Positions 8,615-17,414 of a stretch of 64,000 nucleotides of DNA are shown here, one piece after another. The first letter of the stretch is position 1. The number at the start of each line of letters is the position of its first letter. Position numbers and translations under genes: made by a program. The notes beneath the pieces were generated by a model, which saw only the letters and a list, made by a program, of their open reading frames with translations, was not told the DNA's origin and made no database searches. Source of the DNA: Phaeobacter gallaeciensis DSM 26640 (GTDB lineage Bacteria > Pseudomonadota > Alphaproteobacteria > Rhodobacterales > Rhodobacteraceae); the NCBI RefSeq assembly GCF_000511385.1, contig NC_023138.1, positions 191,494-255,493 on the forward strand, given 5' to 3'.

Positions 8615-9793
8615 ATGTTCTTTTGTAAGCTCTTTCGATCAACAATCCTGGCCGGGTTCTTGTCAGGTCTAGCCACTGTGCTTTGTGCAGAAGCCCGCCT
8701 TGTGGTTGGTTATTTGCAAGTTGAGCAACCGCTGCCGCCAACCTTGTCAAATCTTGATCCCGTGCCTGAGGATAATGGGCTTGCCGGGGCGAACGCCGGA
8801 TTAAAAGACAATCAGACAACCGGCAAATTTCTGGGTCAAACCTATGAGCTGTTAAGCGCACAGGTATTGATGGGCGAGGATACACTCGAAGCAGCGCGCA
8901 TGATGCTGGCGGTCACGCCCTATCTGGTGGTTGACGCCAGTGCAGATAACTTGCGTGCCATTGCAGATCTGCCCGAAGCAGCCGAGGCGCTGATCTTCAA
9001 CACCTCAGCGGGGGACCTGTCCCTTCGGGATGGCGAATGCCGCGCCAATGTGCTCCATACGATTACTTCTGACATGATGCGCACCGACGCGTTGGCGCAG
9101 GTGCTGGTAAAAAAGCGCTGGGATGATCTGGTCATGATCACCGGCAGCCACCCTGCCGATCAAAGCTATGCGGCGGCCATGCGGCGTTCGCTTGCCAAGT
9201 TCGGACTGTCCTTGCAGGGCGAAAAGGAATGGCTGTTTGATGCTGACATGCGCAGGAACGCTGCGCAGGAGGTTCCGCTGTTCACTCATGCCTTTGGCGA
9301 TTACGACGCCCTGATCCTGGCGGATGAGGTTCATGATTTTGGGCGCTACGTACTCTACAACACATGGCAGGCCCGTCCCGTCGTGGGATCGGAGGGGCTG
9401 TCTGCCCTTGGCTGGTCAGAGGTGATTGAGCAATGGGGTGCTGCGCAATTGCAGTCGCGTTTTGAGGAACAAAGCGGGCGCAGGATGAATGCTCAAGACT
9501 ATGCGGCCTGGGCAGCAGTCCGTACCCTGGGCGAAGCCGTGACCCGCACCAATGCAGATGATGTACAAAGCCTGCGCACCTACATCTTGTCGGATGATTT
9601 TGAACTGGCAGGATTCAAGGGCCGTCCGCTGACCTATCGGCGCTGGAACGGACAGCTGCGTCAGCCTGTGGCGCTGGCGCACCCCCGTGCCCTTGTCGCG
9701 CAGGCCCCGCTGGAGGGGTTTCTGCACCAAACCAATGAACTGGATAGCCTGGGCCTTGACCGCCCGGAAAGCACTTGTGAGGTCTTCGAATGA
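8615..9793 (+). CDS. PQQ-alcohol-dehydrogenase-associated ABC binding protein (PedA1-like)
   Basis: The product is 392 residues from the ATG at 8615; a TTG six codons upstream is an alternative. A signal peptide ends near VLCAEA. The chain looks like a branched-chain amino-acid-type (family 1) binding protein: ADNLRAIADLPEAAEALIFNTSA and AFGDYDALILADE-type strands. Such proteins recur in operons with a beta-propeller, an ABC ATPase and an ABC-2 permease next to PQQ alcohol dehydrogenases. In Pseudomonas putida the PedA1A2BC system of this kind is needed for growth at low lanthanide. Here it opens the operon and its stop overlaps the next start as ATGA. Ligand unknown; a lanthanide complex is an inference. 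Confidence 0.7.
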   Translation: MFFCKLFRSTILAGFLSGLATVLCAEARLVVGYLQVEQPLPPTLSNLDPVPEDNGLAGANAGLKDNQTTGKFLGQTYELLSAQVLMGEDTLEAARMMLAVTPYLVVDASADNLRAIADLPEAAEALIFNTSAGDLSLRDGECRANVLHTITSDMMRTDALAQVLVKKRWDDLVMITGSHPADQSYAAAMRRSLAKFGLSLQGEKEWLFDADMRRNAAQEVPLFTHAFGDYDALILADEVHDFGRYVLYNTWQARPVVGSEGLSALGWSEVIEQWGAAQLQSRFEEQSGRRMNAQDYAAWAAVRTLGEAVTRTNADDVQSLRTYILSDDFELAGFKGRPLTYRRWNGQLRQPVALAHPRALVAQAPLEGFLHQTNELDSLGLDRPESTCEVFE

Positions 9794-10767
9794 TCAGATT
9801 TGCCACTGCCACCAGCGTGGCGATTGTCGCCCTTGTCTCGTCAGCCGTCCACGCGGATGAGATCTGGGTGACCAATGAAAAGGACGACACGGTTTCAGTG
9901 ATTTCTACGGAGACACTAGAGGTCATCAATACCTATGACACCGGTGAACGCCCGCGCGGGATCATCTTTTCCAAGGACTACAGCCGCGTCTACATCTGCG
10001 CCTCCGACAGCAATGCGGTGCAGGTGATGGACCCGCAAACCGGCAAGATTCTGAATGAACTGCCTTCCGGGGATGACCCCGAGCAATTCGTCCTCCACCC
10101 CAACGACCGCCACCTTTACATCGCCAACGAAGACGATGCGATCACTACAGTGGTCGATACGGAAACACGTAAGGTGATTGCCCAGATTGACGTCGGGGTT
10201 GAGCCTGAGGGGATGGCCGTTTCGCCCGATGGCAAGATTGCCATCACAACCTCCGAAACAACCAACATGGCCCATTGGATTGACACGGATACGCAAAAGC
10301 TTTTTGCCAATACGCTGGTCGATAGCCGCCCGCGCCATGCCGAGTTCGTCAAGGATGGTGTCGAGATGTGGGTCAGTTCCGAAATCGGCGGTACGATCAC
10401 GGTTTTCGACAGCGCAAGTCAAAGCGAAAAGGCCAAGATCGAATTTGAGGTGCAGGGCGTGCATCCTGATCGGGTGCAGCCTGTTGGTTTCGAATTTTCC
10501 GAAGGTGACACCCACGCCTTTGTCGCGCTTGGCCCTTCAAACCACGTCGCCGTGGTGAACGCCGAAACCTATGAGGTCGAGGATTACATTCTGGTGGGCC
10601 GCCGCGTCTGGCACATGGCCTTCAATGCGGACCGTTCCTTACTATTCACCACCAACGGCGTCTCTGGCGATGTGACTGTAATCGACGTGGCATCGCGCAA
10701 GGCTGTCAAATCCATCAAGGTTGGGCGTTTCCCTTGGGGCGCGGCCCTCAGACCCACCAGTTCCTGA
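9790..10767 (+). CDS. YVTN-type beta-propeller protein of PQQ-dependent alcohol system
   Basis: The product is 325 residues with a signal peptide (cleavage likely after VHA). Repeated blades of about 42 residues are visible, for example VTNEKDDTVSVI, ICASDSNAVQVMD and TNGVSGDVTVID. This is the PQQ-dependent-catabolism-associated propeller class: a periplasmic scaffold or binding protein, not the dehydrogenase itself, since it lacks catalytic motifs. ATGA overlap with the preceding binding protein shows translational coupling. Confidence 0.82.
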   Translation: MIRFATATSVAIVALVSSAVHADEIWVTNEKDDTVSVISTETLEVINTYDTGERPRGIIFSKDYSRVYICASDSNAVQVMDPQTGKILNELPSGDDPEQFVLHPNDRHLYIANEDDAITTVVDTETRKVIAQIDVGVEPEGMAVSPDGKIAITTSETTNMAHWIDTDTQKLFANTLVDSRPRHAEFVKDGVEMWVSSEIGGTITVFDSASQSEKAKIEFEVQGVHPDRVQPVGFEFSEGDTHAFVALGPSNHVAVVNAETYEVEDYILVGRRVWHMAFNADRSLLFTTNGVSGDVTVIDVASRKAVKSIKVGRFPWGAALRPTSS

Positions 10768-10792
10768 TACTTACAAACTTCGAGGAAGAACC

Positions 10793-11245
10793 ATGTTGAG
10801 ACTTGCCGTTATCGCAGCACTGACCCTGAGTGCCCCAGCCATCGCTTTCGCGGATAATGATGATGATGAACCCAGCTTTGGCGCGGCAGGCCTGTTGTCG
10901 GGCAAAAACAAGGAAGATCTGCCCCCCATCATCCTATCCGCAGGAGAACCGATTTCACCAACGGGCCCATGGGAGCTGAAATCCGGCACCTACTACGAGT
11001 TTGAAATTCAGGGCGATGGCAGTCAGGAACTCACTCTTGTGGGTCCGGAATTTTTCCGTGCCATTTGGATCGACGAAATTGTCGTAGAAGGGTTGGAAAT
11101 TCGCCCGCTTGGGTTGGACAGCATCGAATTTGATGAAGCAGGCGAAATGGAAATCGGCTTTGTCGCCATCAAACCCGGTGCCTATTATATCAAAATCCCA
11201 GGCACCTCAGGAGAGACTCAACGCCTCGATATCACCATAAAATGA
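10793..11245 (+). CDS. small acidic periplasmic protein, possibly PedA2-like
   Basis: The product is 150 residues. The ATG at 10793 is preceded by GAGGAAG. A signal peptide ends near AFA, and the mature protein begins DNDDDEPSF, an unusually acidic start. The rest is rich in beta strands and Glu/Asp, with an IKPGAYYIKIPGTSG ending reminiscent of cupredoxin-like folds, but no Cys or obvious copper ligands. It sits inside the ABC operon (25 bp after the propeller, ATGA overlap with the ATPase), so it probably serves the transporter in the periplasm. I do not recognise a characterised family; metal or lanthanide binding is a guess from the acidic residues and neighbours. Confidence 0.7.
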   Translation: MLRLAVIAALTLSAPAIAFADNDDDEPSFGAAGLLSGKNKEDLPPIILSAGEPISPTGPWELKSGTYYEFEIQGDGSQELTLVGPEFFRAIWIDEIVVEGLEIRPLGLDSIEFDEAGEMEIGFVAIKPGAYYIKIPGTSGETQRLDITIK

Positions 11246-11958
11246 ATGGGTTGCAGGCCCGTGACCTGAGTTACTCCCACGGCAACAAGCAGGCGTTGAA
11301 GGATGTGTCCTTCAGCGTCGCTGTTGGTAGTTTTTGCGCGCTGCTTGGCCCAAACGGAGCCGGCAAGTCGACATTGTTCGGTTTGTTGACCCGGTTGTTC
11401 GTCGCGCCAAGCGGTTATATCAGCATTGCTGGCCACGACCTGAAACAAGCGCCACGCTCGGCGTTGGCCCAGCTTGGGATCGTGTTTCAGCAAACCACGC
11501 TGGATCTGGATCTGACAGTTCGGCAGAACCTGTCTTACTTTGCGGCGCTGCATGGTCTGTCGGGGCGTGCGGCACGCATGCGTATCGATCACGCGCTTGA
11601 TCTGATGGAGATGCGCGAGCGGGCAGGGGAAAAGACGCGGACACTCAATGGCGGACATCGGCGGCGCACGGAATTGGCCCGCGCCCTGCTGCATGACCCT
11701 TCGGTTCTGTTGCTGGATGAGCCAACCGTCGGATTGGATGCTGCATCCCGTGCAGCCATCACCGCACATGCTCATCAACTGGCTGAGCAGGGTAAGACAA
11801 TTCTCTGGGCCACCCACCTGACCGATGAGGTGCAGCCGAATGATGATCTGATCATCCTCCATCGCGCTGAGGTGCTTGTGCAGGGGCTCGCACGTGATAT
11901 CGCCGGTGAGACAACACTTCAGGAACGCTTCCTCAGGCTGACCGAGGCCGGCGCATGA
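11242..11958 (+). CDS. ABC transporter ATPase of PQQ-alcohol system (PedB-like)
   Basis: The product is 238 residues. Walker A is GPNGAGKST, Walker B is VLLLDEPTVGLD, and the H-loop is ATHLTDE. The signature segment reads LNGGHRRR instead of the usual LSGGQ, a feature I also associate with this subfamily. It overlaps the upstream small protein and the downstream permease, each by ATGA. It powers the ABC-2 permease that follows. Confidence 0.88.
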   Translation: MNGLQARDLSYSHGNKQALKDVSFSVAVGSFCALLGPNGAGKSTLFGLLTRLFVAPSGYISIAGHDLKQAPRSALAQLGIVFQQTTLDLDLTVRQNLSYFAALHGLSGRAARMRIDHALDLMEMRERAGEKTRTLNGGHRRRTELARALLHDPSVLLLDEPTVGLDAASRAAITAHAHQLAEQGKTILWATHLTDEVQPNDDLIILHRAEVLVQGLARDIAGETTLQERFLRLTEAGA

Positions 11959-12743
11959 CGGCCTATCTGACCTCATTGTGGGCTATTGTGCTGCGTGAGG
12001 CTCTGCGCTTTGTCCATCAGCGAGAGCGTTTCGTGGCAGCATTGGTGCGACCGCTGGTTTGGCTTTTGGTCTTTGCAGCCGGCTTTCGCGCCGCGTTGGG
12101 TCTCAGCATTATTCCCCCTTATAAGACCTACATCACTTATGAGACCTACATCGTGCCGGGGCTGTGCGGGATGATCCTGTTGTTCAATGGGATGCAGTCG
12201 TCGCTCAGTCTGGTCTATGACCGCGAGATGGGCTCGATGAAGTTGCTACTGACCTCGCCGTTGCCTCGCGGCTGGTTGCTGTTCTGCAAGCTTGTGGGTT
12301 CTACGATGATCTCGATTTTGCAGGTCTGTGTCTTTCTGGCGATTGCCGCTGCCTTTGGCATCACCATGCCGGGCTGGGGTTATGTGACAGTGCTACCTGC
12401 GCTGCTGGTGGCGGGGCTGATGCTGGGCGCTTTAGGATTGCTGTTGTCCAGCCTGATCAAACAGTTAGAGAATTTTGCCGGGGTCATGAACTTTGTCATC
12501 TTCCCGATGTTCTTCCTGTCTTCCGCGCTTTACCCCCTTTGGAAAATGGCCGAAAGCTCTGAACTGCTGCATGACATCTGTGCGCTGAACCCGTTCACCC
12601 ATGCGGTCGAACTGATCCGCTTTGCGCTTTACGTCGAATTCAATGCCCCGGCGTTGGGTTGGACCTGTATGGCTCTGGCGGTTTTCACCCTTGGTGCCCT
12701 GATGGGTTATGATCCGGCCCGTACGCGTATCGGACGGCGCTGA
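11955..12743 (+). CDS. ABC-2 type permease of PQQ-alcohol system (PedC-like)
   Basis: The product is 262 residues with about six membrane segments and the ABC-2 landmarks GLCGMILLFNGMQSS, REMGSMKLLLTSPLPR and FPMFFLSSALYPLW. It is the partner of the preceding ATPase (ATGA overlap). ABC-2 permeases more often export; in the Ped-type lanthanide system direction of transport is not settled. A Sel1-type gene follows after 40 bp. Confidence 0.88.
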   Translation: MTAYLTSLWAIVLREALRFVHQRERFVAALVRPLVWLLVFAAGFRAALGLSIIPPYKTYITYETYIVPGLCGMILLFNGMQSSLSLVYDREMGSMKLLLTSPLPRGWLLFCKLVGSTMISILQVCVFLAIAAAFGITMPGWGYVTVLPALLVAGLMLGALGLLLSSLIKQLENFAGVMNFVIFPMFFLSSALYPLWKMAESSELLHDICALNPFTHAVELIRFALYVEFNAPALGWTCMALAVFTLGALMGYDPARTRIGRR

Positions 12744-12783
12744 AGGCTCGAAACATTCGATTTTTTGTGATAAGAAACCCCTT

Positions 12784-13332
12784 ATGAAACATGCCATACT
12801 CACCACGATATTTTGCGTTTTTGCAGTTACCGGGGCGATGGCCCAGGAAGCGGATCAGGCGCATGGCACACTGAACCCTGATGAAATGACCTGGCAGCCC
12901 ATGCTGCAGCGCGCAGAGCAGGGGAAGACAGGCATGGTTCTGTGTTCCATGGGTTATGCGCTGACCAAATCGGGTGATCATGGCTCAGCGCGCACCTTGT
13001 TCCGCAATTGTGCCAACGATGGCTACACCGGTGCCATGACCTGGATGAGCCAGTTGGATGGCAACGGGTTGGGCGCGGCCTATAACCCGGATGCAACCGC
13101 TGAATGGGATCGTCGCGCGGCAGAGCTTGGCGATCCGGTGGGAAAATTCAACTACGGTATCGCGCTGATGCGCGGTCACGGCGTTGCGCAGGACGAGGCA
13201 CTGGGGCAGCAATTGGTGGATGAGGCGGCACTTGAAGGATTGAAAGTTGCCCAGCGGTTGCAGAACGCAGGTTATGACCTTGATGAGGTCACGCCGGATG
13301 CCGACAACTGGCGATATACACCCCTGTTCTAG
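12784..13332 (+). CDS. exported Sel1/TPR-like repeat protein
   Basis: The product is 182 residues with a signal peptide ending at AMAQ. At least two Sel1-like helical repeats are visible (GYTGAMTWMSQL... and GKFNYGIALMRGHG...). Such proteins commonly act as periplasmic adaptors. It is the last gene of the plus-strand ABC operon and its stop codon shares the CTAG with the stop of the converging ATPase gene. The ATG at 12784 starts the signal peptide directly, but no strong ribosome-binding site is seen. Confidence 0.7.
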   Translation: MKHAILTTIFCVFAVTGAMAQEADQAHGTLNPDEMTWQPMLQRAEQGKTGMVLCSMGYALTKSGDHGSARTLFRNCANDGYTGAMTWMSQLDGNGLGAAYNPDATAEWDRRAAELGDPVGKFNYGIALMRGHGVAQDEALGQQLVDEAALEGLKVAQRLQNAGYDLDEVTPDADNWRYTPLF

Positions 13333-13955
13333 ACCTGCGGAACCAAACTTGCCGGGTTTCCAGCCAGTGTCACGATCCGATCCGCAAGCCGTTGCGCCTC
13401 GGCCTCAGCATGACTGACAAGGATTGTTGTGGTGTGGTGGCGATCCCGCATCTGCGCAAAGAGAGACATCATCTCTTCCGCCAATGCCGGGTCCAGCGAA
13501 ACGAAAGGTTCATCCAGCAGCAGCAGGTTGGGTTTTGCTGCGAACGCCCGCGCCAGCGCCAGACGCCTTTGCTGGCCCAGTGATAGTTGATCAGGAAAAT
13601 CCGCTTCCCGACCGCTGAGACCAACCTCTGACATAGCTTTGCGCGCGTGGTCCGGCGAGACGCCCGTGGTGAAGCAGATGTTGCACAGCGCATTGATCCA
13701 CGGCAGCAGCCTTGGTTCTTGAAACACCACCGCGCAGGTGCCGTTCAGCTTACGTTGCCCATCAAAATTTGTGTTGATCCCGGAGATAACCCGCAACAGC
13801 GAGGTCTTGCCAATCCCGGACGGGCCCACCAGTGCCAGCGTCTCCGATCGCCTCAAGCGCAGGCGGATACCGTGCAAGATTGGTTTGCCTTGCAGGATCA
13901 GGCGGCGCAGATCCAGATCAAGAACAATATCCTCTATGGCAGCCTGCGGTCTCAA
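13329..13955 (-). CDS. ABC transporter ATPase, NitT/TauT type
   Basis: The product is 208 residues, short for the family because the start is late. Walker A is GPSGIGKTS, the signature is LSLGQQRR, and Walker B is LLLLDEPFVSLD. The start appears to be TTG at 13955, two codons after and in frame with the stop of the binding-protein gene, so reinitiation is likely. No permease gene adjoins this ATPase-binding protein pair, which is unusual. Confidence 0.8.
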   Translation of the reverse strand: MRPQAAIEDIVLDLDLRRLILQGKPILHGIRLRLRRSETLALVGPSGIGKTSLLRVISGINTNFDGQRKLNGTCAVVFQEPRLLPWINALCNICFTTGVSPDHARKAMSEVGLSGREADFPDQLSLGQQRRLALARAFAAKPNLLLLDEPFVSLDPALAEEMMSLFAQMRDRHHTTTILVSHAEAEAQRLADRIVTLAGNPASLVPQV

Positions 13956-13961
13956 ACCGCA

Positions 13962-14942
13962 TTATCCGGGTTTTTCGGGGTCATAGAATGTCCCTTCCGG
14001 CAGGTTGCGCGCCTGGCCCAGCAGGTCTTCTCCGCCAACCTGATACATCACCTCCAGCATCCGTGCGGCCGCCACTGGATCAACCGGGCGTGGGGCGGGG
14101 ATGCCTGCGCGGAACCCGGCTTTGAGCGCCGAAAACTCAGCATCAGACTTGGCGTTCATGCGGCGGCGCAACCTTTCCCATTCTGCGTCATCCGAAGCCA
14201 ACATTACCTTGGCCTCACGCGATGCCTCAGCAAATCCCTGCACCAGTTCGGGCTGTTCGCGCACCAACGATCCCTTGACAACATAGCCCAGCAACGGGGT
14301 TTCCGGATCAAGCCCAAGCTCACGCGCCGCGTCAGATATATCAACCAATTTGTGCATGCCTGTGGCTTCCATCTTTGCTGCGAAATGCCAGAAATTGATG
14401 GCACCATCCAGCTCACCGCTAAGGGCAGCTTTGAAAATCAGCGGTGGTGCGCCAAAAACCTGTTCGCTTTGCGCTTTCAGATCCATCCCAAGGTTCTTCT
14501 CCGTATAGGCCCGCAGGATCAGCCAACTTTTGTCCAATGGCCCACCAGCGATACCGATCTTGCTCCCGGCAAGATCAGGCAGTTCTTTTGATGAGCTACC
14601 TTTTGGCACCAGCAATCCCCCCACAGCCTTGGAGTAGGGGATAAAGACAAAATCCTTACCCGCCGCCCGCTGCCGCGCAACCCAGAGCCAGTCCGACACG
14701 ATGACATCTGCCTCACCCCCCTGGAACGCCACTTTGGCGGCCGCACCCCCGGCAACACCCTGAACGGACAGATCAAAGCCATGCGCCTTGTCCAATTCAT
14801 GGTGCTTGATCGTGTCCAATTCCCAATTGACCGTACCGAATTTCAGCACTGAAATGCGCAGCACGCTTTGGTCCGCCTGCACGTTGACCCCAAGGCTGAG
14901 TAGGGCAACCAAAGCCCCCAGCAGATGTTGAACAAGCCTCAT
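13962..14942 (-). CDS. ABC transporter periplasmic binding protein, NitT/TauT type
   Basis: The product is 326 residues. The ATG at 14942 has CAGGAG upstream and gives a clean signal peptide (LGALVALLSLGVNVQA). The mature chain has the nitrate/sulfonate/taurine family features: FGTVNWELDTI, GVAGGAAAKVAFQGGEADVIVSDW and GSKIGIAGGPLDKSW. Placed between the Ped-type operon and xoxF, it may feed or monitor a small organic anion or alcohol-related compound; substrate unknown. Confidence 0.82.
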   Translation of the reverse strand: MRLVQHLLGALVALLSLGVNVQADQSVLRISVLKFGTVNWELDTIKHHELDKAHGFDLSVQGVAGGAAAKVAFQGGEADVIVSDWLWVARQRAAGKDFVFIPYSKAVGGLLVPKGSSSKELPDLAGSKIGIAGGPLDKSWLILRAYTEKNLGMDLKAQSEQVFGAPPLIFKAALSGELDGAINFWHFAAKMEATGMHKLVDISDAARELGLDPETPLLGYVVKGSLVREQPELVQGFAEASREAKVMLASDDAEWERLRRRMNAKSDAEFSALKAGFRAGIPAPRPVDPVAAARMLEVMYQVGGEDLLGQARNLPEGTFYDPEKPG

Positions 14943-14974
14943 GGTTTTCTCCTGCGCCAAGTGCTTTGCGATGT

Positions 14975-15094
14975 TTATTCGATGATCAGTTGGGGCAGCC
15001 AATGGCTTTCGGGATCGCTTTCATGCAGATCAGCGGGTTTGAGAGGGCGCAGCACACCCTGGTCTGGCGGAGCAGAAAGCACATCCATGTTCAT
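14975..15094 (-). CDS. possible 39-residue small protein
   Basis: A minus-strand ORF starting MNMDVLSAPP and ending HWLPQLIIE fits exactly between the 104-residue gene and the binding-protein gene (32 bp before its start), so it could belong to the same operon. GGAAAG lies about nine bases before the start. It is short and I recognise no family. Confidence 0.35.
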   Translation of the reverse strand: MNMDVLSAPPDQGVLRPLKPADLHESDPESHWLPQLIIE

Positions 15095-15127
15095 TTCATG
15101 CAGCTTTCCGATGAAGCGACTTCTCCT

Positions 15128-15442
15128 TCAGATTGTATTTTTGTAGTGGATTCCGTTCCACATATTGATCCCGTAGTCGGTGGCGCCTTTCCAGATAAAA
15201 AGAAAGTCATACTCCAGATCTGTCAAATCAGCGCTGATGTCGCGATGGATTTCGAAGGGGTAGGGCACATGGCGCCAATGCTTGTTCAGCCCCTCAAGAC
15301 AGCGAAACGGTCGCATGGACAGAAAATGACTCTTGAAGGGCTCTTGCCCCATTTCAATGACATAGCTTCGATCCTCCGCGAAGGTGACCTTAGCAATCTT
15401 CACAGGTGCTCCATCCGATAATCGGCGCAATTCGCATGACAC
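15128..15442 (-). CDS. conserved-looking 104-residue protein divergent from xoxF
   Basis: The product is 104 residues with a GTG start directly after GGAGGAGGGAT, a very strong ribosome-binding site. It has no signal peptide and is rich in aromatic residues (for example HWRHVPYPFEIHRD and FLFIWKGATDYG). The composition and the strong start argue for a real gene, in preference to the overlapping plus-strand frame. It is transcribed away from xoxF, sharing the 196-bp promoter region, and heads the small operon leading to the binding protein. I do not recognise a function. Confidence 0.6.
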   Translation of the reverse strand: MSCELRRLSDGAPVKIAKVTFAEDRSYVIEMGQEPFKSHFLSMRPFRCLEGLNKHWRHVPYPFEIHRDISADLTDLEYDFLFIWKGATDYGINMWNGIHYKNTI

Positions 15443-15490
15443 ATCCCTCCTCCCGCTGAAAATTTAGTTCTTTGAAGATGCAATTTCTGC

Positions 15491-15542
15491 GCGACCAAAG
15501 TCGCAAATGGGACCTACGACCATTGTGCAATACCGATTGCAC
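15491..15542. promoter_or_regulatory. two inverted repeats in the xoxF divergent promoter
   Basis: GTGCAAT-ACCG-ATTGCAC (15525-15542) is a perfect 7-bp inverted repeat with a 4-bp spacer, and GCGAC-CAAA-GTCGC (15491-15504) is a second, 5-bp one. They lie about 100-150 bp upstream of xoxF and are likely operators for a regulator not encoded here. Confidence 0.5.
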
Positions 15543-15638
15543 CAGTTCCTGCAAATATTGAGGCGGAGGAAAGAGTCTGCGCTCCGCGGTTGGCTCTCAA
15601 TTGGACCGCCCACCGAAGGGCAACTGGGAGGAGAAGAC

Positions 15639-17414
15639 ATGAACAAATTTCTAATCGCTGCCACAGCTAGCCTGCTTGCGACCTCTGCGCTGGCAGATGG
15701 GCATGGGGCGGGTGTTACAGAAGAAATGCTCGCAAATGACACCGCCTCGACAGATAATGTTCTGACCAATGGCATGGGACGGCACTTACAGCGGCACTCA
15801 CCACTGGACATCCTGGACAAGGACAACGTCAAGAATCTCGTACCGGCTTGGGCTTTCTCACTGGGCGGGGAAAAACAACGTGGCCAGGAAACCCAGCCGC
15901 TGGTGCATGACGGCGTCATGTATATCACCGGCTCCTATTCGCGCCTCTACGCGATCGACGTGAAAACCGGCGAAGAGCTGTGGCAATATGATGCGCGTCT
16001 GCCCGAAGGTATTCTGCCTTGCTGTGACGTGGTCAACCGAGGCGCGGCGATCTACGGCGACAACGTCTATTTCGGCACGCTGGACGCGCGCATCGTTGCG
16101 CTGAACGCCAAGACCGGCGACACGGTCTGGAACAAGAAGATTGCCGATTACAAGGCGGGCTACAGCTATACCGCGGCACCGTTGATCGTGAACGGCCTGG
16201 TCATCACTGGCAACTCCGGCGGTGAATTCGGCATTGTAGGCGCGGTTCAGGCGCGGGATGCCGAAACCGGTGAATTGGTCTGGGATCGCCCCGTGATCGA
16301 AGGCCATATGGGCATGCTGAATGGCGAAGAAAGCACCATGACTGGCACGCTGAACGCAACATGGCCGGGGGACATGTGGAAGACCGGCGGCGGGGCGACC
16401 TGGAATGGCGGATCTTACGACATCGACACCAACACACTGGTCTTTGGCGCCGGCAACCCAGCGCCTTGGAACTCCTGGCTGCGCGACGCGGGGCAAAACA
16501 ACGATGGCACCGGCGACAACCTTTATGCCGCCTCACGCATTGGTCTTGATCCGGCAACGGGTGAAATCAAATGGCACTATCAGACCACGCCTCGCGAAGG
16601 CTGGGATTATGACGGTGTGAACGAAGTGGTCGCCTATACCGACCGCGCAGGCAACAAGCGCTATGCCACCGCGGACCGGAACGGCTTCTTCTACGTTCTG
16701 AACCGTGAAGACGGCGCATTTGTTTCAGCCACGCCTTTCGTCAAGGACATCACCTGGGCCGAAGGCATCGACGAAAACGGTCGCCCGATCTTCAACGAGG
16801 CAAACCGCCCTGGTGATCCATCAAAAGCGGCTGATGGCAAGAAGGGCGAAGTTGTCTTTGCCTCTCCCTCTTTCCTGGGCGGCAAGAACTGGATGCCGAT
16901 GGCGCATTCGCCGGTGACAGGCCTGTTTTATGTGCCCTCCAACGAATGGGGCATGGATATCTGGAACGAGCCAATCACCTATAAGAAGGGTGCGGCCTAC
17001 CTTGGGTCTGGCTTTACCATCAAGCCAAATTACGAAGACCATATCGGCAGCCTGAAAGCGATTGACCCCGACACGGGTGAGATGAAGTGGGAGTTCAAGA
17101 ACGACGCCCCTCTTTGGGGTGGAGTGATGACCACTGCCGGCGGTCTCGTATTTACCGGCACGCCTGAAGGCAAGTTCATCGCCTTTGACGATGAAACCGG
17201 CGAAGAGCTTTGGTCCTTCCAGACTGGTTCAGGCATCGTTGGCCAGCCAATCACTTGGGAACAGGACGGGGAACAATATGTCACAGTGATCTCGGGCTGG
17301 GGTGGCGCGGTACCGCTTTGGGGTGGAGAAGTCGCCAAGAAGGTAAACTATCTCAACCAGGGTGGCACGCTTTGGACCTTCCGCCTGCCAAAGCAGCTTG
17401 CTTCCGCAGAGTAA
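15639..17414 (+). CDS. xoxF: lanthanide-dependent PQQ methanol dehydrogenase
   Basis: The product is 591 residues with a signal peptide ending at ALA-DG; the ATG at 15639 follows GGGAGGAG. It is a periplasmic eight-bladed propeller quinoprotein that oxidises methanol to formaldehyde or formate. Visible active-site features are the vicinal disulfide Cys128-Cys129 ([11 protein letters not shown]), metal ligands Glu196 (GGEFG) and Asn273 (GAGNPAPW), and Asp323-Tyr-Asp325 in [10 protein letters not shown]. The second Asp of that DYD is the residue that marks lanthanide-using XoxF enzymes; calcium MxaF has Ala there. W-motif repeats such as TGEELW end the blades. It is monocistronic with a strong terminator; the cytochrome and XoxJ partners are at 6864-8469. 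Confidence 0.96.
   Translation: MNKFLIAATASLLATSALADGHGAGVTEEMLANDTASTDNVLTNGMGRHLQRHSPLDILDKDNVKNLVPAWAFSLGGEKQRGQETQPLVHDGVMYITGSYSRLYAIDVKTGEELWQYDARLPEGILPCCDVVNRGAAIYGDNVYFGTLDARIVALNAKTGDTVWNKKIADYKAGYSYTAAPLIVNGLVITGNSGGEFGIVGAVQARDAETGELVWDRPVIEGHMGMLNGEESTMTGTLNATWPGDMWKTGGGATWNGGSYDIDTNTLVFGAGNPAPWNSWLRDAGQNNDGTGDNLYAASRIGLDPATGEIKWHYQTTPREGWDYDGVNEVVAYTDRAGNKRYATADRNGFFYVLNREDGAFVSATPFVKDITWAEGIDENGRPIFNEANRPGDPSKAADGKKGEVVFASPSFLGGKNWMPMAHSPVTGLFYVPSNEWGMDIWNEPITYKKGAAYLGSGFTIKPNYEDHIGSLKAIDPDTGEMKWEFKNDAPLWGGVMTTAGGLVFTGTPEGKFIAFDDETGEELWSFQTGSGIVGQPITWEQDGEQYVTVISGWGGAVPLWGGEVAKKVNYLNQGGTLWTFRLPKQLASAE

Noticed and set aside
14966..15421. 151-codon plus-strand frame near xoxF
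   Set aside because: The overlapping minus-strand 104-residue gene has a far stronger ribosome-binding site and more protein-like composition.
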